A DNA stretch of 64,000 nt, from positions 372,001 to 436,000 of the forward strand of contig CAWDVG010000001.1 of NCBI GenBank assembly GCA_963805795.1, given 5' to 3'. The position numbers and the translations under genes are program-made. Below are positions 46,722 through 55,731 of this stretch, in pieces (the first letter of the stretch is position 1; each line of letters opens with the position of its first letter). Origin of the DNA: CAWARU01 sp963805795 (lineage in GTDB: Bacteria > Pseudomonadota > Gammaproteobacteria > UBA6186 > Azoamicaceae). The notes beneath the pieces are model-generated. The model did no database searches. It was not told the DNA's origin and worked only from the letters and a program-made list of their open reading frames with translations.

Positions 46722-48008
46722 GCTTAGGGCATAATTCAAAATGTAATTTTTGAGCGAGTGTTGCTGCCATCAACATGGTTTCAATCATGGCAAAATGATT
46801 TGCAATGCAAATTCTAGGGCCTGAACTGAAAGGCAAATAGCTAAAGGGTTTTTGTTTTTTAAAATCTTCACCTAGAAAACGATGAGGGTTAAATTCACTT
46901 GGGTTTTCCCAATATTCTGGATTTCGGTGTAAGGCAAAGAAATTTAAAAAGAACAGGGACTTTTCTTTGAAAGTATAACCGCCTATTTCATCCTCTTGAA
47001 TATTGGTGCGAAAGACAGACCAAATGGGGGGATACAGTCGAAAGGTTTCGCAAACAATCGCTCGTAGCATATTTAATTTCGGGATGTCTTCCAGAGTTGG
47101 GGTTTATCCCCCAAAACTTCTGTCAACTCTTGTTCTAGCAGCGTTCGATAATAGGGATATTTAGATAAGAGATACCACATCCAACTTAAACCCACTGCGG
47201 TGGTTTCATGTCCTGTCAATATTAGGGTTTTAAATTCATTTAAGATCTCAAGATCGGATAATGGTAAGTTACTTTCTTCATTTTTTGCATTCATTAGCAG
47301 CTGTAATAAATCTTCGTCACCTTCGATGGTTTGTCGACGTCTTCGAATCATGGAAAGTAAAATGCTATCAAGGCGATATCTCTGGTAATAAAAACGTAGG
47401 TTATTTAAGGTTGGTTTCCAGGGTCGAATGCACATGTTATGCGTCAGGTACCAATTGCTAAAATAAATGCCTTTCCCGAGTTTATGTAAAATGTTATCGG
47501 GAACATCTTCCCCGCAAAAAAGTTTACATGTTAATTTAAGGCTGGTCAGGTTCATGAGGGAAACCATGTCTAGTTTGCGAGGAGGCTTTCGCAGTAATTT
47601 TTCTATAAGAGAATGACAGGCGGCAGTCATGGTTGGGATGTATTGTTTTATACTATTCATTTGAAAAGCGGGTTGCGTTATTTTACGTCTTTGCTTCCAA
47701 TAAGAACCGTCAGTTACTAGCAGGCTTTTACCAAATAAGACACGCATGCGCTTATATAAAAAATTGTCCTTACTAAAATTATGCGCTTTGGTTTTTAAAA
47801 TTTCCTCCATTTCCTTGGCGCCACTCACCATATAAATATTTCTGGCTATGGGAAGGCTACAAAGAGAGCCATAAGTCTGCATTAATTTAAGTGGAAATTC
47901 TAAATTGACAAAAACATCATCACCTTTGATGATATCAATTAATGTAAAAAGGGGGGGGCCCGGTGGCCGAATTTTCTTTTGACGACCCGATAAAATGGTT
48001 GAAAACAT
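46648..48008 (-). pseudogene. Cytochrome P450, single frameshift
   Basis: About 453 residues in two frames joined near 47095, where one base is missing: EVLGDKPQ continues in the other frame as TLEDIPKLNMLRAIVCETFR. Motifs are complete: the C-helix WKQRRKITQPAF, the I-helix TGHETTAVG, E-x-x-R in CETFRLYPP, and the heme loop FSSGPRICIANHFAMIE with its Cys (the usual Gly after Cys-x is Ala). The short proline-rich start (RPPGPP) has no membrane anchor. It resembles CYP4/CYP102-like bacterial P450s acting on fatty acids or terpenoids. Its 3' end overlaps that of the BCCT-like gene by 74 bases. Confidence 0.85.
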
Positions 48009-48014
48009 GGGATT

Positions 48015-48851
48015 TTAGCGTTTTCGCCCTCCGCCAGCAGTGGGAGAGGGAGGAGAGATGGTAGGCACGACTTCTCGTCTTAAATTTTGTTGCCGCCGGT
48101 ATTCTGCCGTATCCGTAGGAACCGTTGAAACATTCGCATTCAATAGTTCATATTCACGGAGTAAGTTCTCTTTTAATTGGGTTCTTAAATGCTGTGTTTG
48201 CTTACTCCATGCCTCAAAGTCTATAAAACGAGTTAAAGGTTTTTGTGCATTAAACGTTTTTTGTAAGCGGTCTATCATCATTTCAACTACTGCGAGATCT
48301 AAACCCAATTTATGGGCAATATAGCTCGTGGAATCTGTACAGCCCATTAAATACCAACATTGCATCCAAATATGGATAGGTGGCACACCTTGTTCCATAG
48401 GAGTGCCACTGTCGTCGTTAAATATTGTACCACAATTTAAGCATTGATAGCGATGGTTGTAGTGCGAATGAGTAGGTAATTGGGGTAGACGTTTTATTTG
48501 AAGGGACTCACAGCTTGGACATTGAATATCTTTTGCAAAGCGTTCTTGTCGAACTGTCTCATGAGTTTCTGCAGGACCCAGATTCTGTTTTATTTGAGTA
48601 AAACGCAATTCTGGCTTTTCTTCTTTGGGTTGATCCACAATTTCTTTTAGGGTCTTTAATTTTGAGGCCAAATTATCATGCTCTAGACTTTCTAATTCCA
48701 CATGCTGGAAATCATTTAATACTTGTTCGACATTACGGGGGGTAGCGGTGGTTTTTTGATTCTGATTTTGAGGAACAGAGAGAGGACGGCTTCGAGGCTC
48801 TTGCGGCGGGTTTTCTTTAAATTTTTTCCATAAATCGTTAAATAGTGTCAT
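48015..48851 (-). CDS. Hypothetical protein with a zinc ribbon
   Basis: 278 residues. The N-terminal 100 are charged and probably disordered. Residues about 109-145 hold QCPSCESLQIKRLPQLP and YQCLNCGTIFNDDSGTP, a C2-C2 zinc ribbon of the type found at the start of IS1/IS1595-like transposases, followed by IHIWMQCWYLMGCTDSTSYI and AHKLGLDLAVVEMMIDRLQK, which resembles the helix-turn-helix next to such ribbons. No DDE domain follows; the rest is a helix and a disordered basic tail (PTAGGGRKR). It could be a domesticated DNA-binding piece of a transposase. Lies 6 bases from the P450. Confidence 0.6.
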   Translation of the reverse strand: MTLFNDLWKKFKENPPQEPRSRPLSVPQNQNQKTTATPRNVEQVLNDFQHVELESLEHDNLASKLKTLKEIVDQPKEEKPELRFTQIKQNLGPAETHETVRQERFAKDIQCPSCESLQIKRLPQLPTHSHYNHRYQCLNCGTIFNDDSGTPMEQGVPPIHIWMQCWYLMGCTDSTSYIAHKLGLDLAVVEMMIDRLQKTFNAQKPLTRFIDFEAWSKQTQHLRTQLKENLLREYELLNANVSTVPTDTAEYRRQQNLRREVVPTISPPSPTAGGGRKR

Positions 48852-48966
48852 AAGGTTCCATGGGTCGTGGGTTCACTGTATCCGGCCATTGATTTTATAA
48901 TATCATGCAGCCTTTGGCGGGGCGAGAGGCATTATCTTAATCTTTTGTAAGATAAGGTGGAGAAAA

Positions 48967-49054
48967 GGGGTCAAAGCCGGACAATAGACAAATCTTATGC
49001 TCAAATTAAATATTATAATTCATCAAGATTTGTCTATTGTCCGGCTTTGACCCC
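48967..49054. repeat. Palindrome with perfect 30-bp arms
   Basis: Arms 48967-48996 (GGGGTCAAAGCCGGACAATA...) and 49025-49054 are exact reverse complements around a 28-base AT-rich loop. It lies 3 bases past the stop of the gene at 49058 and 115 bases before the zinc-ribbon gene. It resembles other dispersed palindromes in the window in design but not in sequence. Confidence 0.85.
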
Positions 49055-49057
49055 AAT

Positions 49058-49429
49058 CTAGGCTGCGGTGGCTTCTTTTGAGATGAAAACGGGTGCCACA
49101 TCAGATTGCCAATGACGCGCTTCATAGGCAAGCGTTTCTAGAAGTTGAATATCTTCTTCATTCAATTCTCGAAAAAGTTGCATGAGTTGGATAACCGGTG
49201 GGGCAAGTCCCACATTCTCTAATTTCCGGTGATCATGTGTTTCAAGTTCCAATACTCTTGCCAGTTGTTCAATATGTCCTTTTACAATCTTGAGATAAGC
49301 TGGAATATGCTTAGCGGCTGATTCCAAGCCAGAGTCTAAAAATGCTGAACCTTCTGGCATTTCTTTTAGATCCTGTTTAAGACTGTCAAGCATTGTGCGG
49401 GCATCTTTTTCGGTGACTGCCAATTGCAT
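49058..49429 (-). CDS. Hypothetical small helical protein
   Basis: 123 residues, predicted all-helical, acidic, no signal or membrane segment (MQLAVTEKDARTMLDSLKQD, then HIEQLARVLELETHDHRKLE and MQLFRELNEEDIQLLETLAY). I do not recognise it. It starts 20 bases after the recombinase-like gene and probably shares its transcript. Confidence 0.6.
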   Translation of the reverse strand: MQLAVTEKDARTMLDSLKQDLKEMPEGSAFLDSGLESAAKHIPAYLKIVKGHIEQLARVLELETHDHRKLENVGLAPPVIQLMQLFRELNEEDIQLLETLAYEARHWQSDVAPVFISKEATAA

Positions 49430-49449
49430 AGTAAATTCCTTCTTGTTGG

Positions 49450-50532
49450 TTAAGCTGCGATTCCATTAGGAGCGTGTCGAATGGTGAAGCCTGCCTGATG
49501 AAATTGTTGCAACATTTCAGATGGGGTTAACCCCCGATGACGATAGTCATGTAACAGAGGAAGTAGGTGTAATACAAAGCGGTTGATGCTTTCTATTTCC
49601 TCTATTTGTTTAATCCGGTCTAGCAATTTTTTAACTTGGGATTCATCCCAGGGTCCTCGCTTAATGGCAGAAATACTTTTAGCGTTTAAAGCTTCAGCCA
49701 TTTCGCTTAAGGTTTCTCCCTGGTTAAAATCTTTGATAAGGGATTTAACTTCAGTGGCAACCTCATTTAAACGAACCCGATCCAATACTTTTTGTAGTTG
49801 GCTCAAAACCCATTTTCCACCTTCTGGGGCAGTAAAGCCCTCGTCGTTTAAGGTTTTTACCATTTGCCGTTGGGAATATCCCTTACGACGATAATCCTGA
49901 ATGATGGGCTGTAATAAAAATGCAAAAACAATCGCAGTATCAATTTTGGGTTTATTGACTTTGCTAATGACTTCTGCTGCATTAGGATTTCCGGATTTGG
50001 CTGATGTCATTTTTAATCCCTCACGAATCAATTTTCCATGGAGTTTTCTTTGCACTTGCGCATGTTTGCTTAAGGCTTCCAGAATGGTTTGATTAACAAA
50101 GGGCTGGTCCAAACAATGAAATTGGGTGCCGGAATCTAACAACAATTTTGCGAATATCTCGTTGCTGGTCAGGTTACCCAATTCAGCAATCAGCAAAGTT
50201 GCATTTTTATGTTTACAGGTATCCAGAGCTTTTTGCAGTTCCGGCCACTTAGCGGTACGACGGCTATCGGGCGTTTCAACAAAACTTGCCAAATGTTCTG
50301 CTGTCTGGTGTTTGGATAAGAAAAAATCTTGTATTGCCTGATGATGTGGCTGTCCTAAACCATTAGAACCATTAGATTCTCGATTTCCTTGCCCATTCCA
50401 TAAGGGACGAGTCCCGGGTCGGTGTTGCTGAGCAACATAGTAGGTCACATAATGTGTTGTATCTTGCACGTCCTCACTCCATTTTTTGTTGTTGCATAGA
50501 CCTAAATTAGATCCCCTTTGCCGAACAGTCAA
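49450..50532 (-). CDS. Serine recombinase-like protein lacking the catalytic residues
   Basis: 360 residues from TTG 50532, overlapping the map stop (TTGA); a later GTG is possible. The N-terminal 190 residues follow the resolvase fold in order: HYVTYYVAQQ (family: YYRVST), GLGQPHHQAIQDFF, RRTAKWPELQKALDTCKHKN, ATLLIAELGNLTSNEIFAKL (family: KLDRLSRN), DQPFVNQTILEALSKHAQVQ and LKMTSAKSGNPNA. The nucleophile Ser, its neighbouring Arg, and the Asp-Arg pair of the KLDRL motif are all replaced. Two or three copies of the resolvase-type C-terminal repeat follow (YRRKGYSQRQMVKTLNDEGF; ...EMAEALNAKSISAIKRGPW; YRHRGLTPSEMLQQFHQAGF). A non-catalytic DNA-binding or regulatory role is inferred. Confidence 0.72.
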   Translation of the reverse strand: MTVRQRGSNLGLCNNKKWSEDVQDTTHYVTYYVAQQHRPGTRPLWNGQGNRESNGSNGLGQPHHQAIQDFFLSKHQTAEHLASFVETPDSRRTAKWPELQKALDTCKHKNATLLIAELGNLTSNEIFAKLLLDSGTQFHCLDQPFVNQTILEALSKHAQVQRKLHGKLIREGLKMTSAKSGNPNAAEVISKVNKPKIDTAIVFAFLLQPIIQDYRRKGYSQRQMVKTLNDEGFTAPEGGKWVLSQLQKVLDRVRLNEVATEVKSLIKDFNQGETLSEMAEALNAKSISAIKRGPWDESQVKKLLDRIKQIEEIESINRFVLHLLPLLHDYRHRGLTPSEMLQQFHQAGFTIRHAPNGIAA

Positions 50533-51359
50533 GAAAAAAAACGAGTTTCTTCCTGACGACGCGTTAAAACTTCAACACCGGTATCTGTCACTAGGAGGGT
50601 GTGCTCCCATTGAGCTGAAAGACTGTGGTCTTTTGTAACGACTGTCCAACCATCCCAATGACCTCGTACCTGTGGGTATTTAATATCGGCTTTACCGGCA
50701 TTAATCATGGGTTCGATGGTAAATGTCATTCCTGGTCTTAATACAATCTCTGCTTTAAAGCTTTGCGAAGCTTTAGGCTCTTCTTGATAGTGCAAAACTT
50801 GAAGAGCTTCTTCGTGAAATTCAGAACCTATACCATGCCCACAGTATTCCCTGACTACAGAATAGTGATGCGCTTCTGCCTTCTTTTGAATAATAGCACC
50901 AATATCAGATAGTTTTATGTCTGGTTTGACAATATCGATGGCTTGATAGAGGCATTCTTGGGTAATTCGCACTAATTTTTGTGCCAAAATAGAACAATTT
51001 CCCACCAAAAACATTTTGCTGGTGTCCCCATGATAACCGTCCTTAATAACCGTCACATCGATATTAATTATGTCGCCTGACTTTAATGGCTTTGCATCAG
51101 GGATGCCATGACATATAACATGGTTCACAGATGTGCATATCGAATTAGGGAAGGGTATCGGGCCGCTACCTCGATAATTTAGACAGGCCGGAATGGCCTT
51201 TTGTTTGTGTACAATATGGTCATGACAGAGACGATCAAGCTCCAGAGTGGTTACCCCTGGCTTAACATAGGGGCCTATCATCTCTAATACTTCTGCGGCT
51301 AATTTGCCTGCTACTCGCATTTTGGCGATTTCTTCAGGGGTTTTAATGTGTATCTTCAT
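50529..51359 (-). CDS. map: Methionine aminopeptidase type I
   Basis: 276 residues. Removes the initiator Met from new proteins. Metal ligands are visible: two Asp in INIDVTVIKDGYHGDTSKMF, His in EYCGHGIGSEFHEE (about residue 172), Glu in MTFTIEPMINAG and Glu in QWEHTLLVT. It is divergent from rpsB, a standard gammaproteobacterial arrangement, and overlaps the recombinase-like gene behind it by a TTGA. Confidence 0.96.
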   Translation of the reverse strand: MKIHIKTPEEIAKMRVAGKLAAEVLEMIGPYVKPGVTTLELDRLCHDHIVHKQKAIPACLNYRGSGPIPFPNSICTSVNHVICHGIPDAKPLKSGDIINIDVTVIKDGYHGDTSKMFLVGNCSILAQKLVRITQECLYQAIDIVKPDIKLSDIGAIIQKKAEAHHYSVVREYCGHGIGSEFHEEALQVLHYQEEPKASQSFKAEIVLRPGMTFTIEPMINAGKADIKYPQVRGHWDGWTVVTKDHSLSAQWEHTLLVTDTGVEVLTRRQEETRFFS

Positions 51360-51430
51360 ATGGGTATGTCCAATTTCACTACTCTCTTTAAAAGTGTCTT
51401 AAAGGCTTATTCTAATGCAAAATAAATATT

Positions 51431-51500
51431 GGGACCAGGTCGCATTGTGCTGGTGTGGATGTGAACCCACATTTACACCAACACAACGAGACCTGGTCCC
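51431..51500. repeat. Imperfect palindrome, second copy of the GGGACCAGGT family
   Basis: GGGACCAGGTCGCATTGTGC ... reads against the reverse complement of 51470-51500 (GGGACCAGGTCTCGTTGTGT...) with a few mismatches. It shares the arm sequence with 19974-20047. It sits in the map-rpsB divergent spacer. Confidence 0.75.
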
Positions 51501-51556
51501 ATGGTCCCACGGGAGTTGCTCGATTCATAGCCATGTGGTATAAAGTGGGCTTGGGA

Positions 51557-51573
51557 AGTATGTGGTACATACT
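51557..51573. promoter_or_regulatory. Small palindrome upstream of rpsB
   Basis: AGTATGT-GGT-ACATACT, a 7-base dyad, in the map-rpsB spacer followed by TATAAAGTA. Could be an operator or part of a promoter; nothing more can be said. Confidence 0.2.
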
Positions 51574-51742
51574 ACACACAGTATAAAGTACTGTTTCCTA
51601 AATAATACACACATACATCGTCACATTTTCTAGGGTGCTCAACTGGCTTGTTCGGCTGGGTTAGAAGATGGGATGTATGGAGGCTTAACCCTAGGGCCTT
51701 TTTGAGTCTGTCAACAAAGGACCCGTCACTTTGGAGTTTATT

Positions 51743-52444
51743 ATGTCATCAGTTAATGTCAGCATGAGAGAAATGCTTGAGGCCGGCGTTCATTTCGGCC
51801 ATCTCACTCGGTTCCGTAACCCCAGTATGACCCCTTACATTTACGGTACCCAAAATCGAGTTCATATCATCAACCTAGAAAAGACCCGTGATCTATTTCG
51901 TGAAGCCTTAAAGTTTTTACAACAGGTGGCTTCTAGAAATGGTAAAATATTATTTGTGGGGACCAAGCGGCCTGCTCGACAAATCATTGCCGATTATGCC
52001 ACCCAATGTGGTATGCCCTATGTCGATTATCGTTGGTTAGGCGGCACTTTAACGAATTATAAAACCATTAAACAATCCATACGTCGTATGCGCGAACTAG
52101 AATCCATGCGGGACGATGGTACCTTACAACATTTAACTAAAAAAGAGGGTCTAACCCTTATGCGAGAGCTGGCTAAACTTGAGCGCGGCCTTGGCGGTAT
52201 TAAAGATATGGGTGGCTTGCCCGATGCGATTTTTGTGGTTGATGTTGGCAATGAACAAATTGCTATTAAAGAAGCCAATCGATTAGGCATTCCGGTTATT
52301 GGAATTGTGGATACCAACAATAATCCAGCGGGTGTTGATTATCCTGTTCCAGGAAATGATGATGCTATGCGAGCCATCGAATATTATGTGAAAACCGTTG
52401 CAGACCTCATTTTAGAGTCAAAAAATGCTCAGAAAGGGGCATAG
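51743..52444 (+). CDS. rpsB: 30S ribosomal protein S2
   Basis: Start at ATG 51743 behind TTTGGAG; a TTG 12 bases earlier is in frame but is part of the ribosome site. 233 residues. Conserved MREMLEAGVHFGHLTRFRNP, NRVHIINLEKT, RWLGGTLTNYKTI and VDTNNNPAGVDYPVPGNDDA. Leader of about 120 bases (51620-51740) with several potential stems may be the autoregulatory S2 leader known in this gene family. Confidence 0.98.
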   Translation: MSSVNVSMREMLEAGVHFGHLTRFRNPSMTPYIYGTQNRVHIINLEKTRDLFREALKFLQQVASRNGKILFVGTKRPARQIIADYATQCGMPYVDYRWLGGTLTNYKTIKQSIRRMRELESMRDDGTLQHLTKKEGLTLMRELAKLERGLGGIKDMGGLPDAIFVVDVGNEQIAIKEANRLGIPVIGIVDTNNNPAGVDYPVPGNDDAMRAIEYYVKTVADLILESKNAQKGA

Positions 52445-52530
52445 CAGGCAAATTCCAGGAAGAATTTATCGAGCTGGACAAGGATAACACTTAATCACAA
52501 TATCCTTAGAGGTTAAGGTTTGAAAAAATT

Positions 52531-52549
52531 GGAGCAGTTATGCTGCTCC
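52531..52549 (+). terminator. Hairpin between rpsB and tsf
   Basis: GGAGCAG-TTATG-CTGCTCC, 7-bp stem, 90 bases after rpsB. Only a weak T run follows, so it is a partial terminator/attenuator or an mRNA-stabilising stem in the rpsB-tsf transcript. Confidence 0.4.
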
Positions 52550-52628
52550 AGTACGATTATTCATTTTGGTTAATCCTTCTGTCTTGAATTTGTATATTGG
52601 ATCTAAAAAATTTGAGGAGTCTTGTTTT

Positions 52629-53515
52629 ATGAATATCTCAGCAGCCCTTGTAAAAGAATTAAGGGAACGTACCAATGCGGGTATGATGGAATGCAAAAAA
52701 GCATTGGTTGAATCCGAAGGTGATATTGAACAAGCCATCGAAGTGATGCGGAAATCGGGTTTGGCAAAAGCCGTTAAAAAAGCGGGCCGTATTGCGGCAG
52801 AGGGTACCATTGCGGTGTCCGCTTCAAACGATGGTAAAAAAGCCATTATTTTGGAAGTGAATTCTGAAACGGATTTTGTGGCAAGGGAAGAACGATTTAG
52901 AGAGTTTGCAAAAAAAGCAGCATCTTTTGCGCTTGAACATGGCATTTCCAGTATTGAAGCCTTGCAGAATCACTCAGAAATTGAAGAAGCCAGATTAGCA
53001 CTGATAACGGCCTTAGGCGAAAATATTGCTTTAAGAAGATTAACAGTATTAGAAAGCCATGCCGGTGGCAATCTAGGAGTTTATGGACATGGTGATGCGC
53101 ATACAGTACGTATTGGAACAGTCGTGTTGTTGAAAAAAGGTAGCCAAGAACTTGCGCGAGATTTAGCCATGCATGTGGCGGCAATGAACCCTGAATATTT
53201 GTCTAGCGAAGAGGTACCGAATGAACGATTAGAAAAAGAAAAAGAAATTTTTATTGCGCAAACGGGAAGAAGAAGATAAGCCCGAAGCAATGCTAGAAAA
53301 AATCGTTGCAGGTAAGTTAAAGAAATTTTCAACCGAAATTTCTTTATTGGGACAAGATTTTGTAAAAGATCCTTCGAAGACAATGGAAGATTTGCTAAAA
53401 GAAACGAGTGCGGAAATGGCGTTCTTTTGCTCGTTTTGAAGTGGGTGAAGGCTTAGAAAAGAAACAAGAGAATTTCGCGGAAGAAGTCATGGCCCAAGTT
53501 CAAGCGAAGGAATAG
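52629..53515 (+). pseudogene. tsf: Elongation factor Ts, two frameshifts in the sequence as given
   Basis: Start ATG 52629 behind GAGGAG. About 294 residues if repaired. LVKELRERTNAGMMECKKAL and SETDFVAREERF are typical. One extra G near 53264 (after IFIAQT) and one extra G near 53416 (in SAEM-RSFARFE) shift the frame; the text resumes with EEDKPEAMLEKIVAGKLKKF and FEVGEGLEKKQENFAEEVMA. Ef-Ts is normally essential, so these are probably sequence errors, and the cell should have an intact gene. Confidence 0.92.
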
Positions 53516-53553
53516 AAGAGAACCCAGAGTTAAAAGAACCAGTGTTAGAAGAA

Positions 53554-54292
53554 ATGAGTAGGAGTATTCGATTTGTGAAACCCATCTATCATCGAATTGT
53601 ACTTAAGATGAGTGGCGAAGCTCTTTTTGGTGATAAGACCTTTGGCATTGATCCTAAAATTTTCGATCGAATGGCAAACGAGGTAGGCGAAGTTGTTAAA
53701 TTGGGTGTTCAGCTTGGATTAGTCATTGGCGGCGGTAATTTTTTTAGGGGCGAGGCACTTTCGCAGATAGGGATTGGTCGGGTAACAGGTGATCAAATGG
53801 GCATGTTGGCCACCAGTTATGAACTCGTTAGCCATGCGAGATGCTCTAGAGCGCGCAGGATTTGCTACTCGAATTTTATCCGCTATTCCTATGAGCGGAG
53901 TGGTTGATTACTTTGATCGACGTAAGGCGATGCATCATTTAAGTAAAGGACGATTGTTTTATTTGCTGCTGGAACTGGCAATCCTTTAGTCACCACCGAT
54001 TCTGCAGCCAGTCTTCGTGCGATTGAAGTCGAAGCCGATATACTGATTAAAGCAACGAATGTTGATGGTATTTATTCTAGCGATCCGTCAAAAGATCCTA
54101 CAGCAAAACGCTTTCAAAAGACTTACGTTTCAAGAAGCCCTTACAAAAGAATTAGGGGTGATGGATTTGGCAGCTTTTTGCCAATGCCGCGATCACCATA
54201 TGAAAATCCGGGTTTTTTCGGTTCTAAAGCCAGGCGCATTATTGCGAATCGTAACTGGCGAAGAGGAAGGCACATTGGTAGAGGGTACTTGA
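53554..54292 (+). pseudogene. pyrH: UMP kinase, three frameshifts in the sequence as given
   Basis: Start ATG 53554. Converts UMP to UDP. IVLKMSGEALFGDKTFGIDP and VIGGGNFFRGEAL are intact. One extra A near 53815, one missing A near 53953 and one extra A near 54120 break the frame; repaired text reads MNSLAMRDALERAGFATRIL, AAGTGNPLVTTDSAASLRAI and KATNVDGIYSSDPSKDPTAK. Essential gene; errors likely. Confidence 0.92.
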
Positions 54293-54337
54293 TATATCTA
54301 GGTACTTAGAGAATGAAGTCAAAGTAAAGGACAGGGT

Positions 54338-54895
54338 ATGATAAAAGACATTCAACAAGACACAGAACAAAAAATGAAAAAAAGAATGGAGGCTTTCGTA
54401 CAAGAGCTTGGCAAACTTAGAACGGGACGAGCACATCCCAGTATTTTAGATGGAATAATGGTTATCTATTACGGTAATTCAACTCCTCTAAATCAGGTGG
54501 CCACGATTAACATTGAAGATGCTAGAACCTTGTCTGTTTCCGCCTGGGATAAATCAGCCATTCAAGCGATTGATAAGGCCATTCGATCTGCCGATTTAGG
54601 ACTTAATCCTGTTAATTCAGGTCATATTATTCATGTGCCGCTCCCCCTTTAACAGAGGAACGTCGTAAAGATTTAGTGAAATTATTGCGTGGCACTGCGG
54701 AAGAAGACCAAAGTTTTAATACGAAATATTCGGCGTGATGCCAATACTCATATTAAAGATCTGCTAAAAGCCAAACAAATAACCGAAGATGATGAGCGCC
54801 GTGGTGAAGAACATATTCAAAAATTAACCGATCGTTTTATCACTGAAATTGATAAATTAACCCATTCAAAAGAATCAGAGTTGATGCAAGTCTAA
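54338..54895 (+). pseudogene. frr: Ribosome recycling factor, two frameshifts in the sequence as given
   Basis: Start ATG 54338. Splits post-termination ribosomes with EF-G. KMKKRMEAFVQELGKLRTGR is typical. A missing C in the run at 54645 (VPLPPLTEERRKDLVKLLRG restored) and an extra G near 54700 (AEETKVLIRNIRRDAN restored) break the frame. The stop overlaps the uppS start (TAATG). Essential gene; errors likely. Confidence 0.92.
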
Positions 54896-55731
54896 TGATT
54901 CTTCCAAAACATATTGCAATTATTATGGACGGTAATGGCCGTTGGGCAGAGCGACGAAAATTACCACGAGTCGCCGGGCACCAACAAGGTGTGGAGTCAT
55001 TGCGTGCCATTGTGAATGCCTGCTGTAAAAAGAAGATTGAACAATTAACAATCTTTGCTTTTAGTAGTGAAAATTGGCTGCGACCCGAAAGCGAGGTCAA
55101 TTTTTTGCTTTCCTTAGCATTGAAATTTTTTCAAAAAAAGGAAATTCAAACACTTTGCAAAAATAATGTAAAAATTAATATTATTGGCGATCGTTCCCCT
55201 TTCTCCCTAGAATTAAAAGAAGCCATGCGAGAAGCAGAAGGTCAAACCCAACATAATACAGGCCTTAAAGTTAACATTGCTTTAAATTATGGGGGCCAAT
55301 GGGATATTGTGCAGGCAACACGTAAATTGTGCGAGAAAGTTGCCCTAGGCGAATTAAAACCCAGCGAGATTTCAGAGAAAACATTTCAAAGTATGATGTC
55401 TTTATCTGCGGGATCTCCACCAGACTTATTAATTCGAAGTTCAGGGGAACAGCGCATTAGCAATTTCTTGCTTTGGGATATCGCTTATTCAGAATTATAT
55501 TTTACAAACACACTCTGGCCCGATTTTAGAGAAGAAGAATTAGAAATAGCTATCCAAGCCTTTAATAGTCGTGATCGTCGATTTGGGCACAATATAGGTA
55601 ATGAAAATAATGTCTGTAGTATAGATATTCTAGGGGAAACAAAATCACATGAAACCAAAAGGCATGACCTTACCAATCGTGGAAAGAGCATCAATGAATC
55701 ACAACTCACTGAAGATTACATCTCCGCTTAA
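54895..55731 (+). CDS. uppS: Undecaprenyl diphosphate synthase
   Basis: 278 residues. Condenses eight IPP onto FPP for the peptidoglycan lipid carrier. HIAIIMDGNGRWAERRKLPR with the catalytic Asp, GVESLRAIVNAC, FAFSSENWLRP, NIALNYGGQWDI and DLLIRSSGEQRISNFLLWDI with the RSxGExRxSNF motif are intact. About 30 residues longer at the C-terminus than usual because the end overlaps cdsA. Confidence 0.97.
   Translation: MILPKHIAIIMDGNGRWAERRKLPRVAGHQQGVESLRAIVNACCKKKIEQLTIFAFSSENWLRPESEVNFLLSLALKFFQKKEIQTLCKNNVKINIIGDRSPFSLELKEAMREAEGQTQHNTGLKVNIALNYGGQWDIVQATRKLCEKVALGELKPSEISEKTFQSMMSLSAGSPPDLLIRSSGEQRISNFLLWDIAYSELYFTNTLWPDFREEELEIAIQAFNSRDRRFGHNIGNENNVCSIDILGETKSHETKRHDLTNRGKSINESQLTEDYISA

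Noticed and set aside
48967..49054. Rho-independent terminator
   Set aside because: The loop is 28 bases and no T run follows; a terminator would not need 30-bp perfect arms.
53260..54710. Programmed frameshifting in tsf, pyrH and frr
   Set aside because: No slippery heptamers or downstream structures, both +1 and -1 changes, and no precedent for three adjacent genes.
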